DNA of 38,645 bases from JALRAP01 sp046340555 (GTDB taxonomy: Bacteria > Bacteroidota > Bacteroidia > AKYH767-A > OLB10), in the NCBI GenBank assembly GCA_046340555.1, contig JBKDSL010000249.1, forward strand, positions 1-38,645, written 5' to 3'. Positions 17,857 through 25,106 of this stretch are shown here, piece by piece. Under the pieces are notes generated by a model that ran no database searches, had not been told where the DNA came from, and was given only the letters and a program-made list of their open reading frames with translations. The stretch's first letter is position 1, and every line of letters starts with the position of its first letter. The position numbers and the translations under genes were made by a program.

Positions 17857-19542
17857 ATGAGAAATTTACTTTCAGTTGTTCTGTTATTTTTTCCGTTACA
17901 AGTTTACTGTCAATCATTTTGGTCGGAAGACTTCGGATCAGGTTGTAGCACTGGCAACCCTGCTGTAGCATATTTTGGATCAAACGGCGCATGGAGTGTT
18001 GTGGGAACCGGCACAAACGACAGTTACGCAAACGAGTGGTATGTTTCCGCAACCGAGGCGGGAATGGGCGTTGGAAATTGTGGAGATGGGTGTGGCAATA
18101 ATGCATCCCTATCCAACCGAACCTTGCATATTGGCGCGAACACCGCTTTGGTAGGCGATGCAGGAGCCTCATACAATGCGGGCGGATTATGCATCATAGG
18201 CATCTGCGTAAACACCGACAAAAGAGCCGTTTCTCCCACTATTGATTGTTCAGGTAAATCGAATATCACTCTTGCATTCTCCTTTATCCAACAAGGTGCA
18301 CAGGGCTCTGATTTCGCATCCTTGTGTTATTTCGATGGAACAACCTGGTACACGTACAATGGAAGCATTTGGGTAACTGGAAACAATGCGCTTGTTCCCA
18401 CGAACAATTCGGGTTGTGGAGGTCAGGGCCGATGGACAAGTTACAGTGTTACCTTGCCTTCCTCGGCAAACAATAACTCAAACGTTAAAATCGGATTCCG
18501 ATGGATAAACAACGATGATGGTGTTGGTACCGACCCTTCAATTGCCGTTGATGATATTACATTGACTGCAGCTTCATCAACGACATGCAGCATGACAGCA
18601 ACTTTATCGCAGCCTCTGCTTTGTTTTAACGACTGCAATGGTATTATCAGCACGGCAGTAACGGGAACCGCGCCTTTCACTTATTGGTGGAACTCCAGCC
18701 CAGGAACATCTCTTAACAGCCTATCGGGATTGTGTGCAGGAACGAATACGGTTTTTGCCACTGATGCAGCTGGCTGCACGACCAATGTGTCGAATGTTAA
18801 CATAGCGCAACCTCCTCAACTTGTTGCATCGGTTACTCCGGGATCCATCATTCCTTGCAATGGCGATTGCACGGGTTCGCTCTTGTGCAGTGCGTCGGGA
18901 GGAACGGGTAATCTAAATTATTTATGGTCTACAGGGAGCACATCCTCTCAAGTCACCAATGTTTGTGCGGGAACCTATACCATCACCATATCGGATGCCA
19001 ATAATTGTCAGCTTTCTTTTTACTCCATTTTCACCGAACCGGATTCGCTGGTCTTCACTGCCGACACAATAGTAACTCCATCGTGCCCCACCTGTAATGA
19101 CGGAAGTATTTGTCCAGGAGCGGTAGCAGGCGGCACTCCCCCTTACTCCTATTCCATTAGCCCGACAACTGGATTGGTGAATGGATGTTTTGGTTTTCTT
19201 GCACCCGGTATTTACCAAGTGTGTGTTACAGATGCAAACGGTTGCAGCAGCTGCCAAACGGATACGCTTGGATTTGTATCAAGCGTAAATGGCCAGCAGA
19301 TACTCCAAGAAAAACCGATGCCATTCCCGAACCCTGTTGCCCCGGGAATGCCTCTACAAATACCCTTTACTGAAGAAGGTGCAGTAGTTCAGCTTTACAG
19401 CCTACAAGGAAAATTGATTTTTGAAAAAGCCTTACGTTATCAAAAAATCATCACTATTCCTGCCGAAACTCCTGTCGGCAGCTATTTATTAAGGATTATA
19501 TCAGAGAAGGCGGATCTCAAATTCATAGTGGGCGTGAAATAA
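17857..19542 (+). CDS. T9SS-secreted cysteine-rich SprB-repeat protein
   Basis: Start 17857 (MRNLLSVVLLFFPLQVYC) gives an immediate signal peptide; a TTG six codons earlier would overlap the previous gene. The 561-aa protein has an N-terminal module of about 230 residues (FWSEDFGSGCSTG, then IGFRWINNDDGVG, ending AVDDITL), and at least three SprB-like repeats at about 250-480. The repeats share phrases such as PCNGDCTGSL, SASGGTGNLNYLWS, and CAGTYTITISDANNC, and each carries several cysteines. The protein ends in a T9SS type A domain (PFPNPVAPGM, then VQLYSLQGKLIFE and PVGSYLLRI). SprB repeats occur in gliding adhesins, so a surface adhesion role is plausible. The gap to the previous stop is 10 nt, so the two form an operon closed by the hairpin at 19547. 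Confidence 0.88.
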   Translation: MRNLLSVVLLFFPLQVYCQSFWSEDFGSGCSTGNPAVAYFGSNGAWSVVGTGTNDSYANEWYVSATEAGMGVGNCGDGCGNNASLSNRTLHIGANTALVGDAGASYNAGGLCIIGICVNTDKRAVSPTIDCSGKSNITLAFSFIQQGAQGSDFASLCYFDGTTWYTYNGSIWVTGNNALVPTNNSGCGGQGRWTSYSVTLPSSANNNSNVKIGFRWINNDDGVGTDPSIAVDDITLTAASSTTCSMTATLSQPLLCFNDCNGIISTAVTGTAPFTYWWNSSPGTSLNSLSGLCAGTNTVFATDAAGCTTNVSNVNIAQPPQLVASVTPGSIIPCNGDCTGSLLCSASGGTGNLNYLWSTGSTSSQVTNVCAGTYTITISDANNCQLSFYSIFTEPDSLVFTADTIVTPSCPTCNDGSICPGAVAGGTPPYSYSISPTTGLVNGCFGFLAPGIYQVCVTDANGCSSCQTDTLGFVSSVNGQQILQEKPMPFPNPVAPGMPLQIPFTEEGAVVQLYSLQGKLIFEKALRYQKIITIPAETPVGSYLLRIISEKADLKFIVGVK

Positions 19543-19546
19543 AAAG

Positions 19547-19575
19547 AAAAGCCCTTGCAGATGGCAAGGGCTTTT
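19547..19575. terminator. Bidirectional intrinsic terminator between convergent genes
   Basis: A perfect 12-bp stem, AAAAGCCCTTGC (19547-19558) with GCAAGGGCTTTT (19564-19575), encloses a 5-nt loop. Flanking T-runs exist on both strands (CTTTTC on plus; TTTTCTTTTTATTT on minus). It serves the SprB-repeat gene and the convergent small lipoprotein gene. Confidence 0.9.
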
Positions 19576-19601
19576 CAAGATTTGCAGATTTAACTAGAAT
19601 C

Positions 19602-19967
19602 TTAGTTAGCTCCAGGCTTTTTCTTGCCCACTTTTGGTGCCTCAGCAGGAGCTGGGGCCGCTTCGGTCTTAGGCTTTTCAGTTTTAGGCTTAGTTGAAGC
19701 CTTTGGCTTTGACTTTTCAGCAGCAGCTGTTGCAGCAGCAATTGAATCCTCGACAGCTTGTTTAGCAGCGTTAGCGATAGAGTCCACCTCACGTTGCTTG
19801 GCTGCAGCGGCTTCCATTTCGGCCTCCAATTTCAATCTTTCAGCCTCAGCTATGGAATCTTTCATGGCTTGTTCCTGAGCCTGTTTTTCCTCGGCCGAAG
19901 GACCGCATGCTACAACGGGTAGCAGGAACGCTCCTGCAATAGCGGCAATAATCAAGTTCTTTTTCAT
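19602..19967 (-). CDS. Small Ala/Glu/Lys-rich coiled-coil lipoprotein
   Basis: This 121-aa protein has a signal peptide and lipobox VVAC (PVVACGPSAEEK), so it is predicted to be lipidated. The middle, about residues 25-85, is a near-continuous Ala-, Glu- and Lys-rich helix with coiled-coil character and a recurring DSIA phrase (MKDSIAEAE, VDSIANAAK, EDSIAAATA). The C-terminus is a low-complexity Lys-Pro-Ala tail (KPKTEKPKTEAAPAPAEAP) ending KKKPGAN, likely flexible and basic. This layout could bridge membrane to peptidoglycan or nucleic acid, in the manner of Lpp, but that is speculation. It is a single gene converging on the SprB-repeat gene, sharing the 19547 terminator. No named family is recognised. 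Confidence 0.75.
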   Translation of the reverse strand: MKKNLIIAAIAGAFLLPVVACGPSAEEKQAQEQAMKDSIAEAERLKLEAEMEAAAAKQREVDSIANAAKQAVEDSIAAATAAAEKSKPKASTKPKTEKPKTEAAPAPAEAPKVGKKKPGAN

Positions 19968-20039
19968 TTGGTTTTGGGTTTTATGATGCCAATTTATCTG
20001 ATTTTTTCAAACGCAAATGCCAAATCGTTATTGTTTGGC

Positions 20040-20047
20040 TAAATTTG
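20040..20047 (+). promoter_or_regulatory. TAnnTTTG -7 box upstream of the DUF5011 lipoprotein gene
   Basis: TAAATTTG lies 42 nt before ATG 20090 and would give a leader of about 35-38 nt, A-rich near the start codon (CTCAAAAATG). The -33 region lacks a clear TTG. Confidence 0.45.
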
Positions 20048-20089
20048 TAGTTCACATATTGAACCACAACACCCTAAAAAAACTCAAAA

Positions 20090-20749
20090 ATGAAAACACC
20101 AAGCTTTTACGCGGCCTCCATCCTATTAACAGGTCTGGGCCTTATGGTAGCCTCTTGTGCCAAAGATGATACTACCGCCCCCATCATCACCTTGAATGGA
20201 AACTCTGAAATTTCAATTGATTTGCAGCAGCCTTATGTAGAGCTAGGCGCTACAGCCATTGATGATGAGGATGGTGACGTTGCTGTTGAAATCTCCGGAA
20301 CCGTGGATATCAATCTTAAAGGTGATTACGTAATAACCTATACCGCCACTGATGAAGCTGGTAATATTGCCTCTGAAGAGCGGGTTGTAACCGTTGTGAA
20401 TTCCGCCGATTTGTTGGCCGGTGCTTATACCAATGCTACTGATAACTGCAATGCAGGTGGTCCAGCCACATTCAACGCGACCATCTCTACATCCAACACG
20501 CAAAACGGAAAATTCTCCATCGCCAACTTTGGAGCCTTCGGAACTTCCACCTCTGTTGATTTGACTTACAACAAGCAAAATCAAACCATTACAGCAACTG
20601 GCGGACAATCTCTTGGTGGCGGTGCCGTGCTGACCAGTATTACCAACGGACAATTGTTAAGTCAAAGCCCAGTGTCATTCTCTATCGGCTACACTTGGAT
20701 TGATTCCGGAGGTGCAACTGATTTCTGTACATCAACCTATACGAAGTAA
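20090..20749 (+). CDS. DUF5011 (Ig-like) domain lipoprotein
   Basis: This 219-aa protein has a signal peptide ending in lipobox VASC (MVASCAKDDTTAPIITLNG). Residues about 32-105 form a DUF5011 immunoglobulin-like domain, with the hallmark phrases YVELGATAIDDEDGDV, then DINLKGDYVITYTATDEAGN and a closing ERVVTVVN. The C-terminal half (about 110-219) is beta-rich, reads like a lipocalin-type sandwich (GKFSIANFGAFG, NQTITATGGQSLGGG), and ends DFCTSTYTK. Such proteins are abundant on Bacteroidota surfaces; their binding partners are generally unknown. It is a single gene with its own -7 box and a strong terminator at 20773-20798. Confidence 0.85.
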   Translation: MKTPSFYAASILLTGLGLMVASCAKDDTTAPIITLNGNSEISIDLQQPYVELGATAIDDEDGDVAVEISGTVDINLKGDYVITYTATDEAGNIASEERVVTVVNSADLLAGAYTNATDNCNAGGPATFNATISTSNTQNGKFSIANFGAFGTSTSVDLTYNKQNQTITATGGQSLGGGAVLTSITNGQLLSQSPVSFSIGYTWIDSGGATDFCTSTYTK

Positions 20750-20772
20750 AGTCGACAACACTTGTAAGACTC

Positions 20773-20798
20773 AAGGCTGGCTTTTGCCGGCCTTTTTT
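20773..20798 (+). terminator. Intrinsic terminator after the DUF5011 lipoprotein gene
   Basis: AAGGCTGGC (20773-20781) pairs with GCCGGCCTT (20786-20794), with one G-T wobble, around a TTTT loop. A run of T follows (20793-20798). Confidence 0.9.
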
Positions 20799-20814
20799 AT
20801 TGGACACCTAATGG

Positions 20815-20844
20815 TTGCGAATTGATTGGTACTGATTAAATTTG
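20815..20844 (+). promoter_or_regulatory. Bacteroidota-type promoter of the 20877 T9SS gene
   Basis: A -33 TTG at 20815-20817, a 19-nt spacer, and TAAATTTG at 20837-20844 match the flavobacterial consensus TTG-N19-TAnnTTTG. The box ends 32 nt before ATG 20877. This is the best full promoter match in the window. Confidence 0.7.
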
Positions 20845-20876
20845 GACAAACGAATACATTTAAACCCCTAAAAAAC

Positions 20877-23800
20877 ATGAATAATTCACTTAAACGATTG
20901 ATGATCATCTGTTTGGCGTTAATGCCATGGTTTGCCTCAGCCCAAGATTGGGTAAGCAAAATGCAAGATCCGAACACGAACTTTAAGGAGGTCCAGCAGG
21001 CATTTGAACAATACAAATCAGATTATGTGGCCCAATATCGTTTACAAAACGGAGCTGACCCGGTAAAAGTACCGGGCGAAAAGCAGTTTCGCCGTTGGGA
21101 ATGGTTCATGGCACCCAGAGTTGGATCCGACGGTGCACGTTTCAACCCAGCTGCCGCTTTTAAGGCTGGCCTGGATTACCGTAAACAGTATTCCACTGCG
21201 AATGCGGGCAATTGGACTTTCATAGGGCCATCGGTTGTTCCTACAGGCGGTGGTGGTGCTGGTCGCATCAATGCCGTAAGGGTTCATCCTGTAGACCCGA
21301 ATATTCTTTTTGCCTGTTCGCCTTCAGGTGGCCTATGGAAATCTGAGGATGCCGGATCAACATGGGCATCCAACACCGACCAATTGGCTCAGGTAATCGG
21401 CTGTACAGACATTGCCATTGATCCAAACAATCCGAACATCATGTATCTGGCAACAGGTGATGGTGATGCAGGCGATACCTATTCCGTAGGTATCTTGAAA
21501 TCCACGGATGCAGGTGTTACTTGGAATACCACTGGTCTATCCTATTCAAACGCTAGTTACAGGCAGATCAGCAAAATACTGATAGACCCCAATAACACAA
21601 GCACGCTCATTGTTGCGTCTTCAAACGGCGTCTGGCGCAGTACGGATGCAGGAGCCACATTCACAAACGTCCAATCCGGTGGATTCAAGGATATGGAGTT
21701 CAAGCCTGGCGACCCCAATACTATATATGCTGCTGGAACTGAATTTTACAAGTCAACAAATAACGGTGCTACGTGGACTAAAATCACATCTATTTTACCT
21801 GCTGCTACCAATGTTAGCCGTATCGCCATCGCGGTAACGCCTGCTAATCCAGCATATGTTTACCTGATCATCGGCTTGCCAGCTCCTAATTACGGAACTG
21901 AAGGCTTCTACAAATCCACAAACAGCGGTACTACATTTACCAAACCAAGTACGCCTGCACTTGGCACACAGCAATGGTACGACTTGTGCATTGCAGCATC
22001 ACCCACCAATGCCGATGAGATTCTTCTTGGAGGACAAACAGATTTCAAACGATCTACCAATGGAGGTACTACATGGGCCCAGAATGGAGGCAACACTCAC
22101 GTAGATTACCATGATGTTGGATATACTGGAAGCACTAGTTATTACATGGGTAGTGATGGCGGTGTGTTTTTCACTTCCAACAGTGGAGGTTCTTGGACCG
22201 ATCTGAGCACCGGACTTGAGATTGCACAGATGTATGGATTTGGACAATCGGCTACAACGCCTTACTTGTTTCTTCAAGGGTGGCAGGATAACGGAACCAA
22301 CCGATTCAATGGGACCTCATGGTCTCATGTATTGGGTGGTGATGGCATGCTTTGTTTCATTGACCGCACCAACAACCAAAATATGTTTGGTGAATATCAA
22401 AACGGTGGACTCAATCGATCAAACAACGGCGGTGCTACTTGGACGGGTATAACCAATGGCATCAACGAAGCAGGACCATGGGTTACGCCTTGGATGCAGG
22501 ATCCAGTAAATGCCACTACTATTTATGCAGGGTTTGTAAACGTTTGGAAAAGCACCAACCTGGGTACGAGCTGGACCAAGATCAGTGCGTTCTCCAACAC
22601 CTCTACCGTAATAACCATGGCCGTTTCACCTGCAAACAACCAAGTGATCTGGGTTTCCAAAGCCAATGGCGTTTACAGAACAACCAATGGAGGTACCACT
22701 TGGACCTTGATGACTGGACTTCCTGCAGGAACCATTACAGGTATTAGCTGCAGCAACACCGATGCCAACAAAGCTTGGATCACTTACAGTGGATTCAATA
22801 ACACGAACAAGGTATACAAGACATCAGACCAAGGTGCTACCTGGACCAACTACTCTTCCGGTGTTCCAAACATTCCCGTAAACTGTATCACCTATGTCGA
22901 CAATTCCAACGATGCCGTATATATCGGTACAGATTTGGGCGTGTTTTACAGAGACGCATCCTTGAATGTTTGGGAACCGTTCTTCAGTGGTTTGCCTAAT
23001 GTGACGGTTACTCAATTGATGGTTTTTTATCCCACCGGAAAACTGCGCGCATCTACCTACGGCCGAGGGATGTGGGAATCCGACCTTTACGTACCTGGCA
23101 CCTACGCACCTACTGCGGCTTTCATTTCTGATAAGATCATCGATTGTCCTGGCTCAAACGTACAGTTCACCGACTATTCTGCTGGATCACCTGTTTCTTG
23201 GAGCTGGTCTTTCCCCGGCGGTAATCCCTCTTCTTCAACCCAACAAAATCCATCAGTTGTTTACAATACTCCTGGAACATATGCTGTTTCATTAGTGGCG
23301 ACCAACTCAAATGGAACAAATACCGTAGTTCAAAACAATTATATCACCATATCATCCAGTCCATACCCAGCTCCAGCTGCCAATAATGCAGAGCGTTGTG
23401 GACCTGGCCCTGTAACACTGTCGGCCAACGGAACAGGTTTAGGTGTATTACGTTGGTGGGATGCACCAGGCGGTGGCAATCAGGTGGGAACAGGAAGCAG
23501 CATCGGTGCTACACTTTCAGGTGCAAGTACCTCTCTTTGGGTTGATGAGGAATTTCCAAACGGATTGGTGGACTTCACAGGTGAAGCAACAAACAGCATA
23601 GGCGCTGGCGCATTCTTCACGGCGAATGATATCCGTGGACTTTATTTTGATGTAACTACTCCAGTAGTCATAAATACTGTAGACGTGTATTCCAATTCTG
23701 CTGGCGATAGAACGATTGAGGTATTGGATGGACAAGGAAACACGGTTGTTGAAAAGGTGGTTTCCATACCTGCTTCTCCTAACACGCCACACACTGTAAC

Positions 23801-24308
23801 GTTGAATTTCACGATGTATCCTGGCACTAACTACTTTATCAAATGCAGGGGCTTGGTTGATTTATACAGGAATTCAACAGGGGCTGTTTATCCAATCAAC
23901 TCAACTTATGTGAATATCACAGGCTCCAATGCAGGTAGTCCAGGCTACTATTACTTCTTCTACAACTGGACCTATACTGAAATCACATGTAACACATCTC
24001 GCACCGAAGTTATCGGCACCGATACCTGCTTTGTTGGTTTGGCTGACTTGTTTACAGGTGGCAATATGAATGTTTTCCCGAATCCTAACTCCGGTAAATT
24101 CGAAATCTCATTTGAGTCCGCCAACACTCGTGATTTCACCATTAGGATCAGCGACCCCGCAGGTAAATCGATTATCAGTGAATCATTCGAAAGATTCAAT
24201 GGCGAGTTCAAGAGAAATTACGACTTGAGCAAACTTGCAAAAGGCGTTTATGTGTTGGAAGTAATTTCAAATGAGAAAACCGTATCCAAAAAATTGGTTG
24301 TCCAATAA
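20877..24308 (+). CDS. T9SS-secreted Asp-box propeller protein with PKD and Ig-like modules
   Basis: Start 20877 (MNNSLKRLMIICLALMPWF) places the signal peptide, cleaved near ASAQ, at the N-terminus. An in-frame ORF extends 17 codons further upstream but would run through the promoter. The 1143-aa protein opens with a family region KQFRRWEWFMAPRV, then about eleven Asp-box motifs (WKSEDAGSTW, LKSTDAGVTW, YKSTNNGATW, YRTTNGGTTW and others) forming propellers at about 100-740. A PKD domain follows (VSWSWSFPGGNPSS, NTPGTYAVSLVATNSNG). Next is a module AERCGPGPVTLSANGTG with a YYYFFYNWTYTE segment that is shared with the 25107-27785 protein. It ends in a T9SS type A domain (VFPNPNSGKFEIS, LAKGVYVLEV). 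It is a paralogue of the 14427 gene. The terminator is at 24328. Confidence 0.9.
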   Translation: MNNSLKRLMIICLALMPWFASAQDWVSKMQDPNTNFKEVQQAFEQYKSDYVAQYRLQNGADPVKVPGEKQFRRWEWFMAPRVGSDGARFNPAAAFKAGLDYRKQYSTANAGNWTFIGPSVVPTGGGGAGRINAVRVHPVDPNILFACSPSGGLWKSEDAGSTWASNTDQLAQVIGCTDIAIDPNNPNIMYLATGDGDAGDTYSVGILKSTDAGVTWNTTGLSYSNASYRQISKILIDPNNTSTLIVASSNGVWRSTDAGATFTNVQSGGFKDMEFKPGDPNTIYAAGTEFYKSTNNGATWTKITSILPAATNVSRIAIAVTPANPAYVYLIIGLPAPNYGTEGFYKSTNSGTTFTKPSTPALGTQQWYDLCIAASPTNADEILLGGQTDFKRSTNGGTTWAQNGGNTHVDYHDVGYTGSTSYYMGSDGGVFFTSNSGGSWTDLSTGLEIAQMYGFGQSATTPYLFLQGWQDNGTNRFNGTSWSHVLGGDGMLCFIDRTNNQNMFGEYQNGGLNRSNNGGATWTGITNGINEAGPWVTPWMQDPVNATTIYAGFVNVWKSTNLGTSWTKISAFSNTSTVITMAVSPANNQVIWVSKANGVYRTTNGGTTWTLMTGLPAGTITGISCSNTDANKAWITYSGFNNTNKVYKTSDQGATWTNYSSGVPNIPVNCITYVDNSNDAVYIGTDLGVFYRDASLNVWEPFFSGLPNVTVTQLMVFYPTGKLRASTYGRGMWESDLYVPGTYAPTAAFISDKIIDCPGSNVQFTDYSAGSPVSWSWSFPGGNPSSSTQQNPSVVYNTPGTYAVSLVATNSNGTNTVVQNNYITISSSPYPAPAANNAERCGPGPVTLSANGTGLGVLRWWDAPGGGNQVGTGSSIGATLSGASTSLWVDEEFPNGLVDFTGEATNSIGAGAFFTANDIRGLYFDVTTPVVINTVDVYSNSAGDRTIEVLDGQGNTVVEKVVSIPASPNTPHTVTLNFTMYPGTNYFIKCRGLVDLYRNSTGAVYPINSTYVNITGSNAGSPGYYYFFYNWTYTEITCNTSRTEVIGTDTCFVGLADLFTGGNMNVFPNPNSGKFEISFESANTRDFTIRISDPAGKSIISESFERFNGEFKRNYDLSKLAKGVYVLEVISNEKTVSKKLVVQ

Positions 24309-24327
24309 AAGCTTAATAACTGCAATG

Positions 24328-24358
24328 AAAAAGCCGCGGGGTGTCCCCGCGGCTTTTT
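24328..24358. terminator. Very strong intrinsic terminator
   Basis: A perfect 14-bp stem, AAAAAGCCGCGGGG (24328-24341) with its complement (24345-24358), closes on a 3-nt loop. It ends in a T-run on either strand. It terminates the 20877 gene and could also have served the decayed minus-strand gene at 24372-24641. Confidence 0.95.
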
Positions 24359-24371
24359 CATTTTGCCTGGA

Positions 24372-24641
24372 TTAATTCCGAATAAATGTTCCTATGGGTT
24401 GATGATTGGCTTTGAACACTTAGGTCCCAGCAGAAAGCATAGTTACATCGATATCCCCATGAAATAAATCCGTCTCAGACCTTAATGTAATCATCACTTT
24501 TTTCGTGATATCGCAGATTTCAATAGTTTCAGCCGCAGCTTCCGAATCCCAATGCAGCATGTCATGAGTCGGGTTAGGATAACGCATCAATGATAGCCTG
24601 ATGATATTTTCTGCCCGTCCCGTTGAATCACGTTCCGCTTC
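24372..24641 (-). pseudogene. Decayed C-terminal sorting domain of a T9SS cargo gene, with in-frame stop
   Basis: Reading the minus strand from 24641 gives a T9SS type A C-terminal domain: MRYPNPTHDMLHWDSE, then ETIEICDITKKVMITL, and DVTMLSAGT. There the frame meets TAA at 24420-24422 and continues without shift as VFKANHQPIGTFIRN to a second TAA at 24372-24374. The family pattern L-x-A-G-T-Y followed by a strand means the internal TAA replaces an expected Tyr codon (TAC or TAT). DITKKV also replaces the usual D-x-T-G-K. In-frame stops at 24642-24644 and 24657-24659 end the reading frame upstream, and there is no signal peptide or cargo. This is the tail of a former secreted-protein gene. Confidence 0.8.
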
Positions 24642-24642
24642 T

Positions 24643-24659
24643 TAGGCTATGATAGCCTA
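24643..24659. repeat. Perfect 8-bp inverted repeat at the edge of the T9SS remnant
   Basis: TAGGCTAT-G-ATAGCCTA is a perfect inverted repeat with a single-base centre. It abuts the 5' end of the decayed T9SS domain (24641) and lies 41 nt from the 3' end of the DUF6150 gene. It could be an operator-like site or a scar; neither can be shown here. Confidence 0.6.
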
Positions 24660-24699
24660 CTTTCATAGGAGGGATTTATGATTTTGCATTTAAAAACTA

Positions 24700-25044
24700 T
24701 CAGAAAAGATGAAACATCTTCTCCGACTTTTTCCAACCAGCTTGACTTTCATAGTCCACAAAAAACACTTTAACATCGGCCTGGCTCTCGTATTTCACGA
24801 AAAATATTTTCTTGTCGGATTGGCTCGCGTACTTAACAAAAAACCAGCGGCCATCATTTTTGCCCGCTTGGCTATCATATTTGACCTTGAATACTTTTAG
24901 GTCAGCTTGGCTCTCATAATCAACCACGAAAACCTTCACATCGGCTTGGCTTTCATAATCGACGCTGAAAACCTTTTGAGCATTGGCATATTTTGTTGCA
25001 GCACAAATTAAAAAAAGCAGAAGGATTGACTTAATGGATTTCAT
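24700..25044 (-). CDS. DUF6150 (Septknot) family repeat protein, exported
   Basis: This 114-aa protein has a signal peptide (MKSIKSILLLFLICA, cleaved near YANAQ) and then six imperfect 13-residue units of the form K-V-F-x-V-D-Y-E-S-Q-A-D-x at about residues 24-105. Examples are KVFSVDYESQADV, KVFVVDYESQADL, WFFVKYASQSD and KVFFVDYESQAGW. The third unit carries an insert GKNDGR, and the chain ends with a basic tail WKKSEKMFHLF. This pattern matches DUF6150, which I recall as the Septknot family, whose small members form a 7-crossing (7_1) knot. The function is unknown. Start 25044 is preferred; an ATG at 25053 is possible. The gene lies directly after a terminator-like hairpin, next to the T9SS remnant. 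Confidence 0.8.
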   Translation of the reverse strand: MKSIKSILLLFLICAATKYANAQKVFSVDYESQADVKVFVVDYESQADLKVFKVKYDSQAGKNDGRWFFVKYASQSDKKIFFVKYESQADVKVFFVDYESQAGWKKSEKMFHLF

Positions 25045-25060
25045 TGGAAGCATAAAAAAT

Positions 25061-25086
25061 AAGGGGCCGGCAACTACCGACCCCTT
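25061..25086 (-). terminator. Hairpin terminator after the 25107-27785 gene, just upstream of the DUF6150 start
   Basis: On the minus strand AAGGGG-T-CGG pairs with CCG-G-CCCCTT around a 6-nt loop, with one mismatch (bases 25067 and 25080). It is followed by TATTTTTTATG. It sits 20 nt after the T9SS gene stop, and its T-run almost touches the ATG at 25053. Confidence 0.8.
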
Positions 25087-25106
25087 GATGATTGATTATT
25101 TAATTA

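Noticed and set aside
24601..24720. AGGAGGGA before TTTATG (24667-24680) as a Shine-Dalgarno and start codon
   Set aside because: The frame after this ATG is short and runs into the antisense of the DUF6150 gene; Bacteroidota rarely use Shine-Dalgarno sites, so it looks accidental.
24700..25044. Repeat array as a CRISPR-like or DNA satellite element
   Set aside because: The 39-nt periodicity follows from the coding repeats, with synonymous changes and a signal peptide in frame; there are no spacers.
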